A DNA stretch of 64,000 bases, from the NCBI RefSeq assembly GCF_004339675.1, contig NZ_SLVM01000016.1, positions 1 through 64,000 on the forward strand, read 5' to 3'. This DNA is from Rhodovulum steppense. Lineage in GTDB: Bacteria > Pseudomonadota > Alphaproteobacteria > Rhodobacterales > Rhodobacteraceae. The notes beneath the pieces are model-generated. The model made no database searches and was not told the DNA's origin. It saw nothing but the letters and a program-made list of their open reading frames with translations. This document shows, one piece after another, positions 7,625 through 15,813 of this stretch. Numbering within the stretch: position 1 is the stretch's first letter; each line of letters opens with the position of its first letter. Both the position numbers and the translations under genes were made by a program.

Positions 7625-8500
7625 ATGGATATCGACAACTGGGACGAAATCCGCACCGCCTATCACGTTGCCCGGCTGGGCACGGTCAGCGGCGCGGCCG
7701 AGGCGCTGGGGGTGCATCATGCGACCGTGATCCGCCATGTCGACGCGCTGGAGACCCGGCTGGGGGTCAAGCTCTTTCAGCGCCATGCCCGCGGCTATAC
7801 GCCGACCGAGGCGGGCGAGGAACTGATGCAGGTGGCCCAGGTCACCGCCGAGCAGTTCGGCCAGCTTGCCGGGCGGCTGCGCGGGCAGGGCGCGGCGATG
7901 ACCGGCGATCTGGCGGTGACGACGGTGGATGCGCTGACGCCGCTGGTGGTGCCGGTGCTGGCGGGGTTCCAGGCCGATCATCCCGAGCTGTCGGTGCGGC
8001 TGATGGCCGATCCACGGCTTTACCGGCTGGAATATGGCGAGGCGCATGTGGCGCTGCGGGCCGGCGCGCGGCCGGGCGAGCCCGACAATATCGTGCAGAC
8101 GCTGTATGTGCAGAAGAGCGGGCTTTATGCCAGCCGCGATTATGTGGCGGCGCACGGGGGGCTGGGCGAGGATGTCGCGGCCCACCGTTTTGTCGGCCCC
8201 ACCGACGAGGCGCATCGCGCGCCGTTCTACCGCTGGCTGCGGGCGCATGTCCCGGCCGAGCGGATCACGTTCCGCGTGGGCGACATGCGCGGCGCGGTCG
8301 AGGCGGTCGAGGCGGGGGCGGGGATCGGGTTCGTGCCGCTCTGGCAGGCGCGCAACCTGCCCGATCTGGTCGAGATGCGCCCGCCGCAGCCCGAGTGGGA
8401 GGTGACGATCTGGCTGGTCACCCATGTCGATCTGCACCGCACGCCCAAGGTGCAGGCGCTGACCGCGCGGCTGAAGGAGGCGGCGCGGGAATGGCCCTGA
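7625..8500 (+). CDS. LysR-family transcriptional regulator
   Basis: A 291-residue regulator with an N-terminal winged HTH (about residues 5-64; GTVSGAAEALGVHHATVIRH is the recognition helix region) and a C-terminal substrate-binding domain with the typical hinge (MTGDLAVTTVDALTPLVVPV). GAGGTGG precedes the ATG. Its divergent position suggests it controls azoR. Its stop overlaps the next gene's ATG, so the EamA exporter is co-expressed and may share its inducer. The ligand cannot be inferred. Confidence 0.88.
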   Translation: MDIDNWDEIRTAYHVARLGTVSGAAEALGVHHATVIRHVDALETRLGVKLFQRHARGYTPTEAGEELMQVAQVTAEQFGQLAGRLRGQGAAMTGDLAVTTVDALTPLVVPVLAGFQADHPELSVRLMADPRLYRLEYGEAHVALRAGARPGEPDNIVQTLYVQKSGLYASRDYVAAHGGLGEDVAAHRFVGPTDEAHRAPFYRWLRAHVPAERITFRVGDMRGAVEAVEAGAGIGFVPLWQARNLPDLVEMRPPQPEWEVTIWLVTHVDLHRTPKVQALTARLKEAAREWP

Positions 8501-9384
8501 CCCGGGTCGAGGCGCTGCGCGGGCATCTGGCGATGCTGACCTTTTCGGGGCTGGTGGCGGGCTCGTTCAGTTTCGGCAAGCTGATCGCCAACGATATCGA
8601 CCCCGCCGCGCTGACCGCGCTGCGCTTTGCGCTGGCGGGCGGGCTGATCGGGGCGGCGGCGGCGCTGGGGCCGGGGCTGCGCGCGCACCGGTTCCGGGCG
8701 CCCTGGCGGTTCGTGATCCTGGGCGGGCTGTTCGGGGCCTATTTCGTGCTGATGTTCGAGGCGCTGAAGACCGCCGAGCCGGTCGCGACGGCGGCGATCT
8801 TTACCCTGACGCCGGTGATGGCGGCGGGGTTCGGCTGGCTGTTCCTGCGCCAGACGATGACGGGCCGGATGGGGCTGGCGCTGGCGGTGGGGGCGGCGGG
8901 GGCGCTTTGGGTGATCTTTCGCGGCGACCCGGCCGCGCTGATCGCGTTCGATCTGGGCCGGGGCGAGGCGGTGTTCTTCGTCGCCGCGCTGGCGCATGCC
9001 GCCTATACGCCGCTGGTGCGCAAGTTCAACCGGGGCGAGCCCGCGCTGGTCTTCACCTTCGGGATGATGATGGCGGCGCTTGTGCTGCTGCTGATCTACG
9101 GGCTGCCGTCCATCCGCGCGACCGACTGGGCCGCGCTGCCCGCGCGGGTCTGGTGGGTGGTGCTGTACCTGGCGATCTTTACCAGCGCGGTGACCTTCGT
9201 GCTGCTGCAATATGCGGCGATGCGGCTGCCCTCGGCCAAGGTGATGGCCTATACCTACCTGACGCCGAGCTGGGTGATCGGCTGGGAGATCGCGCTGGGC
9301 AATGCCGCGCCCCGGGGGCTGGTGCTGGGGGGGATCGGGCTGACGGTGGTGGCGCTGGTGCTGCTGCTGAAGGAGGACGGGTAG
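8491..9384 (+). CDS. EamA/DMT-superfamily membrane transporter
   Basis: A 297-residue drug/metabolite-type exporter with about ten membrane helices arranged as two EamA repeats (roughly 12-140 and 155-290). The start ATG at 8491 lies inside the last codons of the LysR gene (10-base overlap), indicating translational coupling. A preceding GAAGGAGG serves as ribosome binding site. The substrate is unknown. It is convergent with the ArsR gene, with only 9 bases between stops. Confidence 0.85.
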   Translation: MALTRVEALRGHLAMLTFSGLVAGSFSFGKLIANDIDPAALTALRFALAGGLIGAAAALGPGLRAHRFRAPWRFVILGGLFGAYFVLMFEALKTAEPVATAAIFTLTPVMAAGFGWLFLRQTMTGRMGLALAVGAAGALWVIFRGDPAALIAFDLGRGEAVFFVAALAHAAYTPLVRKFNRGEPALVFTFGMMMAALVLLLIYGLPSIRATDWAALPARVWWVVLYLAIFTSAVTFVLLQYAAMRLPSAKVMAYTYLTPSWVIGWEIALGNAAPRGLVLGGIGLTVVALVLLLKEDG

Positions 9385-9393
9385 GGCGGGACT

Positions 9394-9765
9394 TCAGAGG
9401 CCCTCCCGGCAGGCGTCGTCGGAGGCGTGCTGCGCCGCCGCCCCGTCATCGAGTTCAATCCGCAGGAACCGCTCGAACGCGTCCAGATCCACCGGGTCGA
9501 ACTGGCCGAAGCCCTGCATCCAGACCGAGGCATCGCGCAGCGCGTCGGGTTCGAGCTTGCACCATTTCACCCGGCCGCGCTTTTCCTGGCTGATGAGGCC
9601 CGCGCGGGTCAGGATGACCAGATGTTTCGAGATCGCGGCCAGCGACATCTCGAAGGGGGTGGCGACATCGGTCACGGCCATGTCGTCTTCGAGCAGCATC
9701 GCGAGGATCGCGCGCCGGGTGGGGTCGGCGAGGGCGGCGAAAACGATGTCGAGCCGGTCATCCAT
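9394..9765 (-). CDS. ArsR-family winged-helix regulator
   Basis: A 123-residue HTH protein starting MDDRLDIVFAALADPTRRAI, the typical ArsR/SmtB opening. The recognition helix is SLAAISKHLVILTRAGLI. No metal-binding CxC pair is present in the alpha3 helix, and the WCKLEPDALRDASVWMQGF tail resembles ArsR proteins paired with SRPBCC/AHSA1 genes, though none is adjacent here. A perfect dyad in its upstream region suggests autorepression. An upstream in-frame extension is rejected because it would cross the operator and the atp control region. Confidence 0.85.
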   Translation of the reverse strand: MDDRLDIVFAALADPTRRAILAMLLEDDMAVTDVATPFEMSLAAISKHLVILTRAGLISQEKRGRVKWCKLEPDALRDASVWMQGFGQFDPVDLDAFERFLRIELDDGAAAQHASDDACREGL

Positions 9766-9797
9766 GGCCGGAGCATGGGCCGCCCGCCGCCCGATCG

Positions 9798-9813
9798 TCA
9801 ACCGGAAGGTTGA
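9798..9813. promoter_or_regulatory. Palindromic operator for the ArsR gene
   Basis: TCAACC-GGAA-GGTTGA is a perfect 6+6 inverted repeat 33 bases upstream of the ArsR start, immediately beside TATTCA (a possible -10 on the minus strand). Spacing and position fit an ArsR autoregulatory site. Confidence 0.55.
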
Positions 9814-9903
9814 ATATGCAGCGCGCCCGAAAGCCGGGGATGCGGCGGCGCAGCGTTCCGTGAAACCTTTTGCAAACAATGGCTTGGCGCTGAATATGGG
9901 CGC

Positions 9904-9932
9904 TTGACTCATGTCGGTGCCCTCTCTAGGTT
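9904..9932 (+). promoter_or_regulatory. Sigma70-type promoter of the F0 ATP synthase operon
   Basis: TTGACT (9904-9909), a 17-base spacer, then TAGGTT (9927-9932). Transcription would start near 9939. An ATG at 9911 in the atpI frame falls inside this promoter and cannot be on the transcript, which favours the downstream GTG as the atpI start. Confidence 0.65.
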
Positions 9933-9961
9933 CGCGGCGACTGTCCCAGGGGGCGCTCAGG

Positions 9962-10303
9962 GTGATTGATCCGGCGGAAAAGGAGCGGCTTGAGCGGCTC
10001 GAAGCGCGGATCGAGGCCCTGAAGAAGGCCGAGGCCGCCGAGCCCGGCAAGCGCCACCAGGACGAGCATTATTCCCAGGCGCAACTGGCCTGGCGGATGG
10101 TGATCGAGCTTGTCGCCGGTCTGGGGATCGGCTTCGGCATCGGGTATGCGGTGGACCTGTGGCTGGGGACGCTGCCGATCTTCCTGGTGCTGTTCATATT
10201 GCTGGGCTTTGCCGCCGGGGTGCGCGTGATGATGCGCTCGGCGGCCGAGATCCAGAGGCAACAGGTGGCCGAACAGGCTGCGAAGGACGACAAGAGGGAT
10301 TGA
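9962..10303 (+). CDS. atpI: AtpI/AtpZ-type ATP synthase accessory protein
   Basis: A 113-residue protein that heads F0 operons and helps c-ring assembly or Mg2+ supply. A charged coiled-coil-like N-terminus ([20 protein letters not shown]) is followed by two membrane helices, about residues 43-63 and 68-90 ([18 protein letters not shown] between them). The GTG at 9962 is preferred over an in-frame ATG at 9911 because the latter overlaps the promoter, and because AGGGGG lies about 8 bases before the GTG. It is followed 2 bases later by atpB. Confidence 0.8.
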   Translation: MIDPAEKERLERLEARIEALKKAEAAEPGKRHQDEHYSQAQLAWRMVIELVAGLGIGFGIGYAVDLWLGTLPIFLVLFILLGFAAGVRVMMRSAAEIQRQQVAEQAAKDDKRD

Positions 10304-10305
10304 AC

Positions 10306-11058
10306 GTGGCAAGCGACCAAGCGACCGGCGGCCTGCAGATCCACCCGATGGACCAGTTCATCGTCAAGCCGCTGTTCGGCGGCGATGCGATCCATTGGTA
10401 CACGCCCACCAACGTGACGCTGTGGATGGCGCTTGCGGTGGTCTGCGTGGTGCTGTTGCTGGTGATCGGCACGCGCGGGCGCGCGCTGGTGCCCAGCCGG
10501 GTGCAGTCGATCGCCGAACTGGCCTATGGCTTCGTCTACAAGATGGTCGAGGATGTCGCGGGCAAGGACGGGGTGAAATATTTCCCCTACATCATGACGC
10601 TGTTCATCTTCATCGTCTTCGCGAACTTCCTGGGTCTGATCCCGATGGCGTTCACCACGACGTCGCATATCGCGGTGACGGCAACCATGGCGCTGGCGGT
10701 GTTCTTCTTCGTGACGATCCTGGGCATCGTCAAGCACGGCTTCGGCTTTCTCAGCCTGTTCTGGATCAGTGCCGCGCCGCTGGCGCTGCGGCCGATCCTG
10801 GCGCTGATCGAGGTGATTTCCTACTTCGTCCGGCCAGTCAGCCATTCCATCCGTCTTGCCGGCAACATGATGGCCGGGCACGCGGTCATCAAGGTGTTCG
10901 CGGGCTTTGCGGGCGTGCTGGGCGTGGGCGCCGTGTTCCCGCTGGCCGCGATCACCGCGGTCTATGCGCTGGAGGTCCTGGTGTCGTTCATCCAGGCCTA
11001 TGTCTTCGCGATCCTCACCTGCGTCTATCTGCGCGATGCGCTGCATCCGCATCACTGA
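10306..11058 (+). CDS. atpB: F0F1 ATP synthase subunit a
   Basis: A 250-residue membrane stator subunit forming the proton half-channels against the c-ring. Conserved helices include [12 protein letters not shown]. The essential arginine is in [17 protein letters not shown] (about residues 173-189), followed by the [16 protein letters not shown] helix. The GTG start at 10306 is preceded by GAGGGAT; longer readings of the frame run back into atpI. The c-subunit gene follows after 43 bases. Confidence 0.96.
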   Translation: MASDQATGGLQIHPMDQFIVKPLFGGDAIHWYTPTNVTLWMALAVVCVVLLLVIGTRGRALVPSRVQSIAELAYGFVYKMVEDVAGKDGVKYFPYIMTLFIFIVFANFLGLIPMAFTTTSHIAVTATMALAVFFFVTILGIVKHGFGFLSLFWISAAPLALRPILALIEVISYFVRPVSHSIRLAGNMMAGHAVIKVFAGFAGVLGVGAVFPLAAITAVYALEVLVSFIQAYVFAILTCVYLRDALHPHH

Positions 11059-11101
11059 CGCAATCCGAAATCTGCCAATTCCAACGTAAGGAGAAATCGA
11101 C

Positions 11102-11338
11102 ATGGAAGGCGATATCGTTCAAATGGGCGCCTATATCGGTGCGGGCCTGGCATGCACCGGCATGGGCGGCGCCGCTGTCGGTGTGGGCCATGTTGTCGGC
11201 AACTACATCTCGGGTGCGCTGCGCAACCCGTCGGCGGCCGCCTCGCAGACCGCGACCATGTTCATCGGTATCGCGTTCGCCGAAGCGCTGGGGATCTTCT
11301 CGTTCCTCGTCGCGCTTCTGCTGATGTTCGCCGTCTGA
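11102..11338 (+). CDS. atpE: F0F1 ATP synthase subunit c
   Basis: A 78-residue proteolipid of two helices: Gly-rich helix 1 ([20 protein letters not shown]) and helix 2 with the proton-carrying carboxylate Glu in [30 protein letters not shown] precedes the ATG, a strong site fitting the high copy number of subunit c. Confidence 0.97.
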   Translation: MEGDIVQMGAYIGAGLACTGMGGAAVGVGHVVGNYISGALRNPSAAASQTATMFIGIAFAEALGIFSFLVALLLMFAV

Positions 11339-11419
11339 TCTCCCGAACCGATCCTTACGGCCGGGTGGGGGCTTTCCGAGCGCCCGCCCGGTGTAATCCC
11401 GGGGTCCAGGGGGACGACA

Positions 11420-11938
11420 ATGGCAACTGATACGAACGCGGCCGAACCGGTCGGCATGCCGCAACTCGATTTCGCGACCTTCCCCAACCAGATCTTCTGG
11501 CTGGTGGTGACGCTGGTGGTGATCTATTTCGTGCTGTCGCGCATCGCGCTGCCGCGCATCGCGGCCGTGCTGGCCGAGCGGCAGGGTACGATATCGAACG
11601 ACATCACCGCTGCCGAAGAGCTGAAGTTGAAGGCGCAGGAAGCCGAGCGAGCCTATGAGAAGGCGCTGGCCGATGCACGCGCCGAGGCGCAGCGGATCGT
11701 CGCCGAGACGAAGGCCGAGATCAAGGCGGATCTTGCCGCGGCCACCGCCCGGGCAGATGCCGAGATATCGGCGCGTGCGGCCGAGGCCGAGAAGCAGATC
11801 GCCGAGATCCGCGAGAACGCGATGGAAAGCGTGACCATCGTCGCCCGCGCGACGGCTGGCGAACTGGTCGCGGCGCTGGGCTTCCAGGCCGACGAGGCCG
11901 CGGTGACCGCGGCGGTCGACGCCAAGGTGAAGGGGTGA
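11420..11938 (+). CDS. atpX: F0F1 ATP synthase subunit b' (peripheral stalk)
   Basis: A 172-residue b' subunit: short N-terminus, one membrane helix (about residues 24-42, [20 protein letters not shown]) and a long Ala/Glu-rich coiled coil. Alphaproteobacteria and phototrophs carry two unlike b subunits that form a heterodimeric stator. The motif [12 protein letters not shown] marks the b' type. It overlaps or abuts the downstream b gene. Confidence 0.93.
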   Translation: MATDTNAAEPVGMPQLDFATFPNQIFWLVVTLVVIYFVLSRIALPRIAAVLAERQGTISNDITAAEELKLKAQEAERAYEKALADARAEAQRIVAETKAEIKADLAAATARADAEISARAAEAEKQIAEIRENAMESVTIVARATAGELVAALGFQADEAAVTAAVDAKVKG

Positions 11939-11943
11939 GGGGC

Positions 11944-12504
11944 ATGAAGAAACTCGCAATCGCGGCCAGCCTTGTCGCCAGCCCGGCCTTCGCCGCGTCG
12001 GGGCCGTTCTTCTCGCTCTACAACACCGATTTCGTGGTGCTGCTGTCCTTTCTCGCCTTCATCGGCGTGCTGGTCTACCTGAAGGTGCCCGGCAAGCTGG
12101 CGGGGATGCTGGACAAGCGCGCGGAGGGGATCCAGCGCGAGCTGGACGAGGCGCGCGCGCTGCGCGAAGAGGCGCAGTCGGTGCTGGCCTCCTATGAGCG
12201 CAAGCAGAAGGAGGTCCAGGAGCAGGCCGAGCGCATCGTCGCGAGCGCCCGCACCGAGGCCGAGGCGGCCGCCGCGAAGGCCAAGGAAGACCTGAAATCC
12301 ACGATCGAGCGCCGCCTTGCGGCCGCCGACGAGCAGATCGAGTCGGCCAAGACCAGCGCGGTGCGCGAGGTGCGCGACAGGGCGATCACCGTGGCGGTGG
12401 CGGCTGCGCGCGAGGTGGTGGCCCGGCAGATGACCGACGCGTCCAACGACCGCCTGGTCGAAGCGGCCATCGGCGATGTTCAGGCCAAGCTCAAGCTGCA
12501 CTGA
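11944..12504 (+). CDS. atpF: F0F1 ATP synthase subunit b (peripheral stalk)
   Basis: A 186-residue partner of b'. A signal-like hydrophobic N-terminus (KKLAIAASLVASPAFA) precedes the membrane helix (about 30-48) and a long coiled coil (about 60-170). ATG 11944 is chosen because GAGGGG lies just upstream; an in-frame GTG at 11935 overlapping the b' stop is the alternative. It is the last gene of the F0 operon; the F1 genes are not in the window. Confidence 0.93.
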   Translation: MKKLAIAASLVASPAFAASGPFFSLYNTDFVVLLSFLAFIGVLVYLKVPGKLAGMLDKRAEGIQRELDEARALREEAQSVLASYERKQKEVQEQAERIVASARTEAEAAAAKAKEDLKSTIERRLAAADEQIESAKTSAVREVRDRAITVAVAAAREVVARQMTDASNDRLVEAAIGDVQAKLKLH

Positions 12505-12525
12505 GCGGCGGAACGGGACAGCAAG

Positions 12526-12556
12526 ACGGCCCGGCGGGGAACTGCCGGGCCGTTTG
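12526..12556 (+). terminator. Terminator of the F0 operon
   Basis: Perfect 10-bp stem: ACGGCCCGGC (12526-12535) with GCCGGGCCGT (12544-12553), 8-base loop, then TTGCGTTG. It lies 21 bases after the atpF stop and before the convergent GntR gene. Confidence 0.75.
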
Positions 12557-12576
12557 CGTTGCGCGGGCCGGGCCGG

Positions 12577-13347
12577 TCAGCCGCGGGCGGTGACCTGCTC
12601 CAGCCGCTGGCGGGCGATTTCCTCGTTGCGTTCCGATTGCAGATGGTCGGCCAGCGCGGTCTCGACATAGCTCAGATGCCGTTCCACCGCGGCGCGGGCG
12701 GCGGGGGCGTCGCGGGCCTGAAGCGCGTCGTTGATCGCGCGGTGCTGGTCCAGCAGCATCGCCCGCGTGGTGCGCTGGCGGAACATGATCTGGCGGTTGT
12801 AGAAGACGCCCGCGCGCAACAGGTCGAACATCGCGCGCATGACATGCAGCATCACCAGATTATGCCCCGCCTCGATGATCGCGAGGTGAAATTCGGCATC
12901 CAGACGGGCCTCGTCGGCGGGGTTGCGCTTGGCATGCGCGGTCTCCATCCGGCGGAAGATCGCGTCGATCACGGCAAGATCGGTGTCCGAGCCGCGGCGG
13001 GCGGCGCGTTCGGCGGCCATCGCCTCGACGTCGCGGCGAAAGGCGATGTAGTCGAACAGCGCCGCGTCATGGCGGGCGAAAAGCTGGACCAGCGCCTCGG
13101 GGAAGGCCGCGCCCAACACTTCGGCCACGAAGAGGCCCGCGCCGGGGCGGCTGACCAGCAGGCCGCGATCCTGCAATTCGGCGATGGCCTCGCGCAGCGA
13201 GGGGCGCGAGACGCCCAGCTTGTCCGACAGGTCGCGTTCCGAGGGCAGCCGTTCGCCCGGGCGCAGGATGCCGCGCAGGATCAGAAGCTCGATCTGGCGG
13301 ACCACGGCGCCGGAAAGCTTTTCGGGGTGAACCTTCTGGAAGGGCAT
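12577..13347 (-). CDS. GntR/FadR-subfamily transcriptional regulator
   Basis: A 256-residue regulator. The N-terminal GntR winged HTH has the classic ILRPGERLPSERDLSDKLGVSRPSLREAI block (about 25-54, quoted in part). The all-helical FCD ligand domain (about 95-235) contains metal-binding-type Asp/His residues (DAEFHLAIIEAGHN). Relatives respond to lactate, pyruvate, glycolate or related acids (PdhR/LldR group). No metabolic gene is adjacent. A dyad in its own upstream region suggests autoregulation. The similar inverted-repeat logic at the glc promoter makes glcDEF one conceivable target, but that is inference. Confidence 0.87.
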   Translation of the reverse strand: MPFQKVHPEKLSGAVVRQIELLILRGILRPGERLPSERDLSDKLGVSRPSLREAIAELQDRGLLVSRPGAGLFVAEVLGAAFPEALVQLFARHDAALFDYIAFRRDVEAMAAERAARRGSDTDLAVIDAIFRRMETAHAKRNPADEARLDAEFHLAIIEAGHNLVMLHVMRAMFDLLRAGVFYNRQIMFRQRTTRAMLLDQHRAINDALQARDAPAARAAVERHLSYVETALADHLQSERNEEIARQRLEQVTARG

Positions 13348-13366
13348 GGCCGAACTCCCTGAAACC

Positions 13367-13383
13367 GGTCAGAAGATATGACC
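13367..13383. promoter_or_regulatory. Operator-like dyad before the GntR gene
   Basis: GGTCA-N7-TGACC perfect inverted repeat 20 bases upstream of the start codon. FadR-type GntR proteins bind TGGTC-like half-sites, so this fits autoregulation. Confidence 0.5.
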
Positions 13384-13418
13384 ACTTCGGGGCGGCGGCA
13401 ACGGCCAATGCGCGATCT

Positions 13419-13441
13419 CCCCGCCGGACGGACCGGCGGGG
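13419..13441 (-). terminator. Stem-loop after the OmpA-like lipoprotein gene
   Basis: CCCCGCCGG (13419-13427) and CCGGCGGGG (13433-13441) with an ACGGA loop, 12 bases past the stop. There is no strong T-run, so it may act as an RNA 3' end or a weak terminator. Confidence 0.5.
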
Positions 13442-13453
13442 ACGCGCCCGGGT

Positions 13454-14116
13454 TCAGGTTGTCGGGCGGATGACGATTTCGACCCGGCGGTTCTGCGCCC
13501 GGCCTTCGGGCGTCAGGTTCGAGGCGACGGGCTGTTCCTCGCCCCGGCCATAGGCACGGATGCGCCGCGGATCGACGCCCGCGCCGGTGAGCACCGCCGC
13601 GACCGAGCCAGCCCGGCGGGAGGACAGATCCTGATTGTAGCTGGCCGACCCGGTATTGTCGGTATGGCCGATGATGTCCACGGTCGAGTTGGGATACTGG
13701 TTCAGGTTGCGCGCCAGCGCCCGCAGATCCTCGCGCAGGTCGGGCCGGACCGTGGCGCTGTCGATGGCGAACAGGATGTCCTGCGGCATGGTCACGACCA
13801 GTTGCGAGCCGGTATTGACCACGTTGATCCGGTCATTGCCCATGTCGCGGCGCAGATCGGCCGCCTGCCGGTCGAGTCCGCTGCCGATCGCCGCACCGGC
13901 TGCCGCGCCGACCGCTGCGCCGACCAGCGCGTCGCGCGCGTCGCGCTTGCCGCCATCGGTGACGATCATGCCGGTGACCGCGCCAAGGCCCGCGCCGATC
14001 AGCGCGCCTTCCTTGGTGCGCTGGCGGGGATCGCCGGTATCGGTGGTGGTCGGCGTGCAGGCCGCCAGCGCCAGCGCGCCGGCCGCGGCCACAAGAAGGG
14101 GGGTCTTCGCTCGCAT
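13454..14116 (-). CDS. OmpA-family outer membrane lipoprotein (YiaD-like)
   Basis: A 220-residue protein. Signal peptide with lipobox LALAAC (Cys20) is followed by a Gly-zipper region rich in GAALIGAGLGAVTG-type repeats (about 38-83). The C-terminal OmpA peptidoglycan-binding domain has DIIGHTDNTGSASYNQDLSSRRA at about 146-168 and AYGRGEEQP. It probably anchors the outer membrane to peptidoglycan. The start at 14114-14116 matches the signal peptide; an upstream extension has no such logic. Confidence 0.88.
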   Translation of the reverse strand: MRAKTPLLVAAAGALALAACTPTTTDTGDPRQRTKEGALIGAGLGAVTGMIVTDGGKRDARDALVGAAVGAAAGAAIGSGLDRQAADLRRDMGNDRINVVNTGSQLVVTMPQDILFAIDSATVRPDLREDLRALARNLNQYPNSTVDIIGHTDNTGSASYNQDLSSRRAGSVAAVLTGAGVDPRRIRAYGRGEEQPVASNLTPEGRAQNRRVEIVIRPTT

Positions 14117-14225
14117 CGGTTTTGCCTCTTGCTTCAGGCCCGGCTGATCCGGACATCGCGCACGAATATAGTGAATCCGCCGCCTCGATGCGAGGGCATG
14201 GATGGGTTGGGCGGCAAGTTGCCGA

Positions 14226-15074
14226 TCACGGCTCTGTGCCTGCCGCCTCGGCGCGGGCACCTTCCCAGGCCAGCATCGCGCGCTTGACCGGCAGCCCCCA
14301 GTGATAGCCGCCCAGCCCGCCGCCCGCGCGCAGGACGCGGTGGCAGGGGATCAGGAAGGCGACGGGGTTGCGGCCGACCGCGGTTCCGACGGCGCGGGCG
14401 GCGCGGGGGCTGCCGATGGCCCGGGCGATCTCGGCATAGGTGGTGACCTGGCCCGAGGGGATCGCCAGCAGCGCCTCCCAGACCTTGATCTGGAAGGGGG
14501 CGCCGATCAGGTGCAGCCGGGCGGACCCCTGGCCGAAGGCGGCGGCGACGAGCGGCGCGATGGCGTCGGGGTCTTCGATGAAGTGCGCTGCGGGCCAGCG
14601 GGCGGTCAGGTCGGCATGGGCGGCGGCGGGGCCGGTTTCATCGGTGAAGGCCAGCCCGCACAGGCCGCGATCGGTGGCCATCGCCAGCGCCTGACCGAAG
14701 GGGGTGGGGAACAGCCCGTGCCGGATCGTCAGCCCGGCCCCGGCGCGGGCATAGGTGCCGGGGCTCATCGCCTCCCATGTCAGGAACAGGTCATGCAGCC
14801 GCCCTGCGCCGCTCAGCCCCAGCGCGTCCGCCGTGGCCAGCGTGGTGAAATGCGCGCGCATCAGGGCGCGGGCATGGTCGAGCGCCAGGTATTGCTGGTA
14901 ACGCTTGGGCGAGACGCCGGCCCAGCGCGAGAAGACGCGCTGGAAATGCGCGGGGCTCATCTCCATCTCGGCGGCGAGTCGGTCGAGCGGCAGGGGCTGG
15001 CCGCCCGCCGCGTCGATCCGCGCGATGGCGCGGCGGATCACCTGGTAATGATAGCTGTCGGTGCTGTCCTGCAT
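14226..15074 (-). CDS. AraC-HTH / O6-methylguanine-DNA methyltransferase (Ada-like, lacking the N-terminal zinc domain)
   Basis: A 282-residue fusion. Residues about 8-110 are an AraC-type double HTH (MEMSPAHFQRVFSRWAGVSP). Residues about 115-280 are the suicide alkyltransferase with catalytic Cys244 in IPCHRVLRAGG and the arginine-finger region RAVGTAVGRNP. The E. coli Ada N-terminal methylphosphotriester-sensing Cys cluster is absent, so it may not act as a methylation-switched activator in the classic way. The start is ATG 15072-15074; it is divergent from nth. Confidence 0.87.
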   Translation of the reverse strand: MQDSTDSYHYQVIRRAIARIDAAGGQPLPLDRLAAEMEMSPAHFQRVFSRWAGVSPKRYQQYLALDHARALMRAHFTTLATADALGLSGAGRLHDLFLTWEAMSPGTYARAGAGLTIRHGLFPTPFGQALAMATDRGLCGLAFTDETGPAAAHADLTARWPAAHFIEDPDAIAPLVAAAFGQGSARLHLIGAPFQIKVWEALLAIPSGQVTTYAEIARAIGSPRAARAVGTAVGRNPVAFLIPCHRVLRAGGGLGGYHWGLPVKRAMLAWEGARAEAAGTEP

Positions 15075-15168
15075 CGGCGCAGGATAGGCGCCGCGCCGCA
15101 GGGGCGCGACCCGAAAGATGCGCGAAATCGCCGTTGCCACCGGCCCGGGGGGCGGGCATAGGGATGGC

Positions 15169-15813
15169 ATGGCGCAGCCGCTCGATTACAGAACGATCCG
15201 CGAGATCTTTGCCCGGTTTCACGCCGCCGAGCCCGAGCCGAAGGGCGAGCTGGAGCATGTGAACGCCTATACCCTGCTGGTCGCGGTGGCGCTGTCGGCG
15301 CAGGCGACCGATGTGGGGGTGAACCGCGCGACGCGGGGGCTGTTCGCGGTGGTGGACACGCCCGAGAAGATGCTGGCCCTGGGCGAGGAGGGGCTGATCG
15401 GGCATATCCGCACGATCGGTCTTTTCCGCAACAAGGCGAAGAACGTGATGAAGATGTCGCGCATCCTGGTCGAGGAGTATGGCGGCGAGGTGCCGTCCTC
15501 GCGCGCGGCGTTGCAGGCGCTGCCCGGCGTGGGGCGAAAGACGGCGAATGTGGTGCTGAACATGTGGTGGGGGCTGCCTGCGCAGGCGGTGGACACGCAT
15601 ATCTTTCGCGTCGGCAACCGCACCCGCATCGCGCCCGGCAAGAGTGTCGAGGCGGTCGAGCGCGCCATCGAGGACAATGTTCCCGCCGAGTTCCAGCGCC
15701 ATGCCCATCACTGGCTGATCCTGCACGGCCGCTATGTCTGCAAGGCGCGCAAGCCCGTCTGCGGCAATTGCCTGATCCGCGATCTCTGCCCCCATGAGGA
15801 CAAGACACCATGA
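15169..15813 (+). CDS. nth: Endonuclease III (DNA glycosylase/AP lyase)
   Basis: A 214-residue base-excision enzyme removing oxidised pyrimidines. The helix-hairpin-helix LPGVGRKTANVV includes catalytic Lys124. The catalytic Asp142 is in VDTHIFRV. A [4Fe-4S] cluster is made by C191-x6-C198-x2-C201-x5-C207. The length is normal. The start at 15169 fits the family; an in-frame ATG 17 codons earlier would overlap the divergent promoter. Back-to-back with an alkyl-DNA repair gene, it makes a small DNA repair pair. Its stop overlaps the next gene by ATGA. Confidence 0.95.
   Translation: MAQPLDYRTIREIFARFHAAEPEPKGELEHVNAYTLLVAVALSAQATDVGVNRATRGLFAVVDTPEKMLALGEEGLIGHIRTIGLFRNKAKNVMKMSRILVEEYGGEVPSSRAALQALPGVGRKTANVVLNMWWGLPAQAVDTHIFRVGNRTRIAPGKSVEAVERAIEDNVPAEFQRHAHHWLILHGRYVCKARKPVCGNCLIRDLCPHEDKTP

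Noticed and set aside
9911..9961. ATG at 9911 as the atpI start
   Set aside because: It lies inside the predicted -35/-10 region of the operon promoter.
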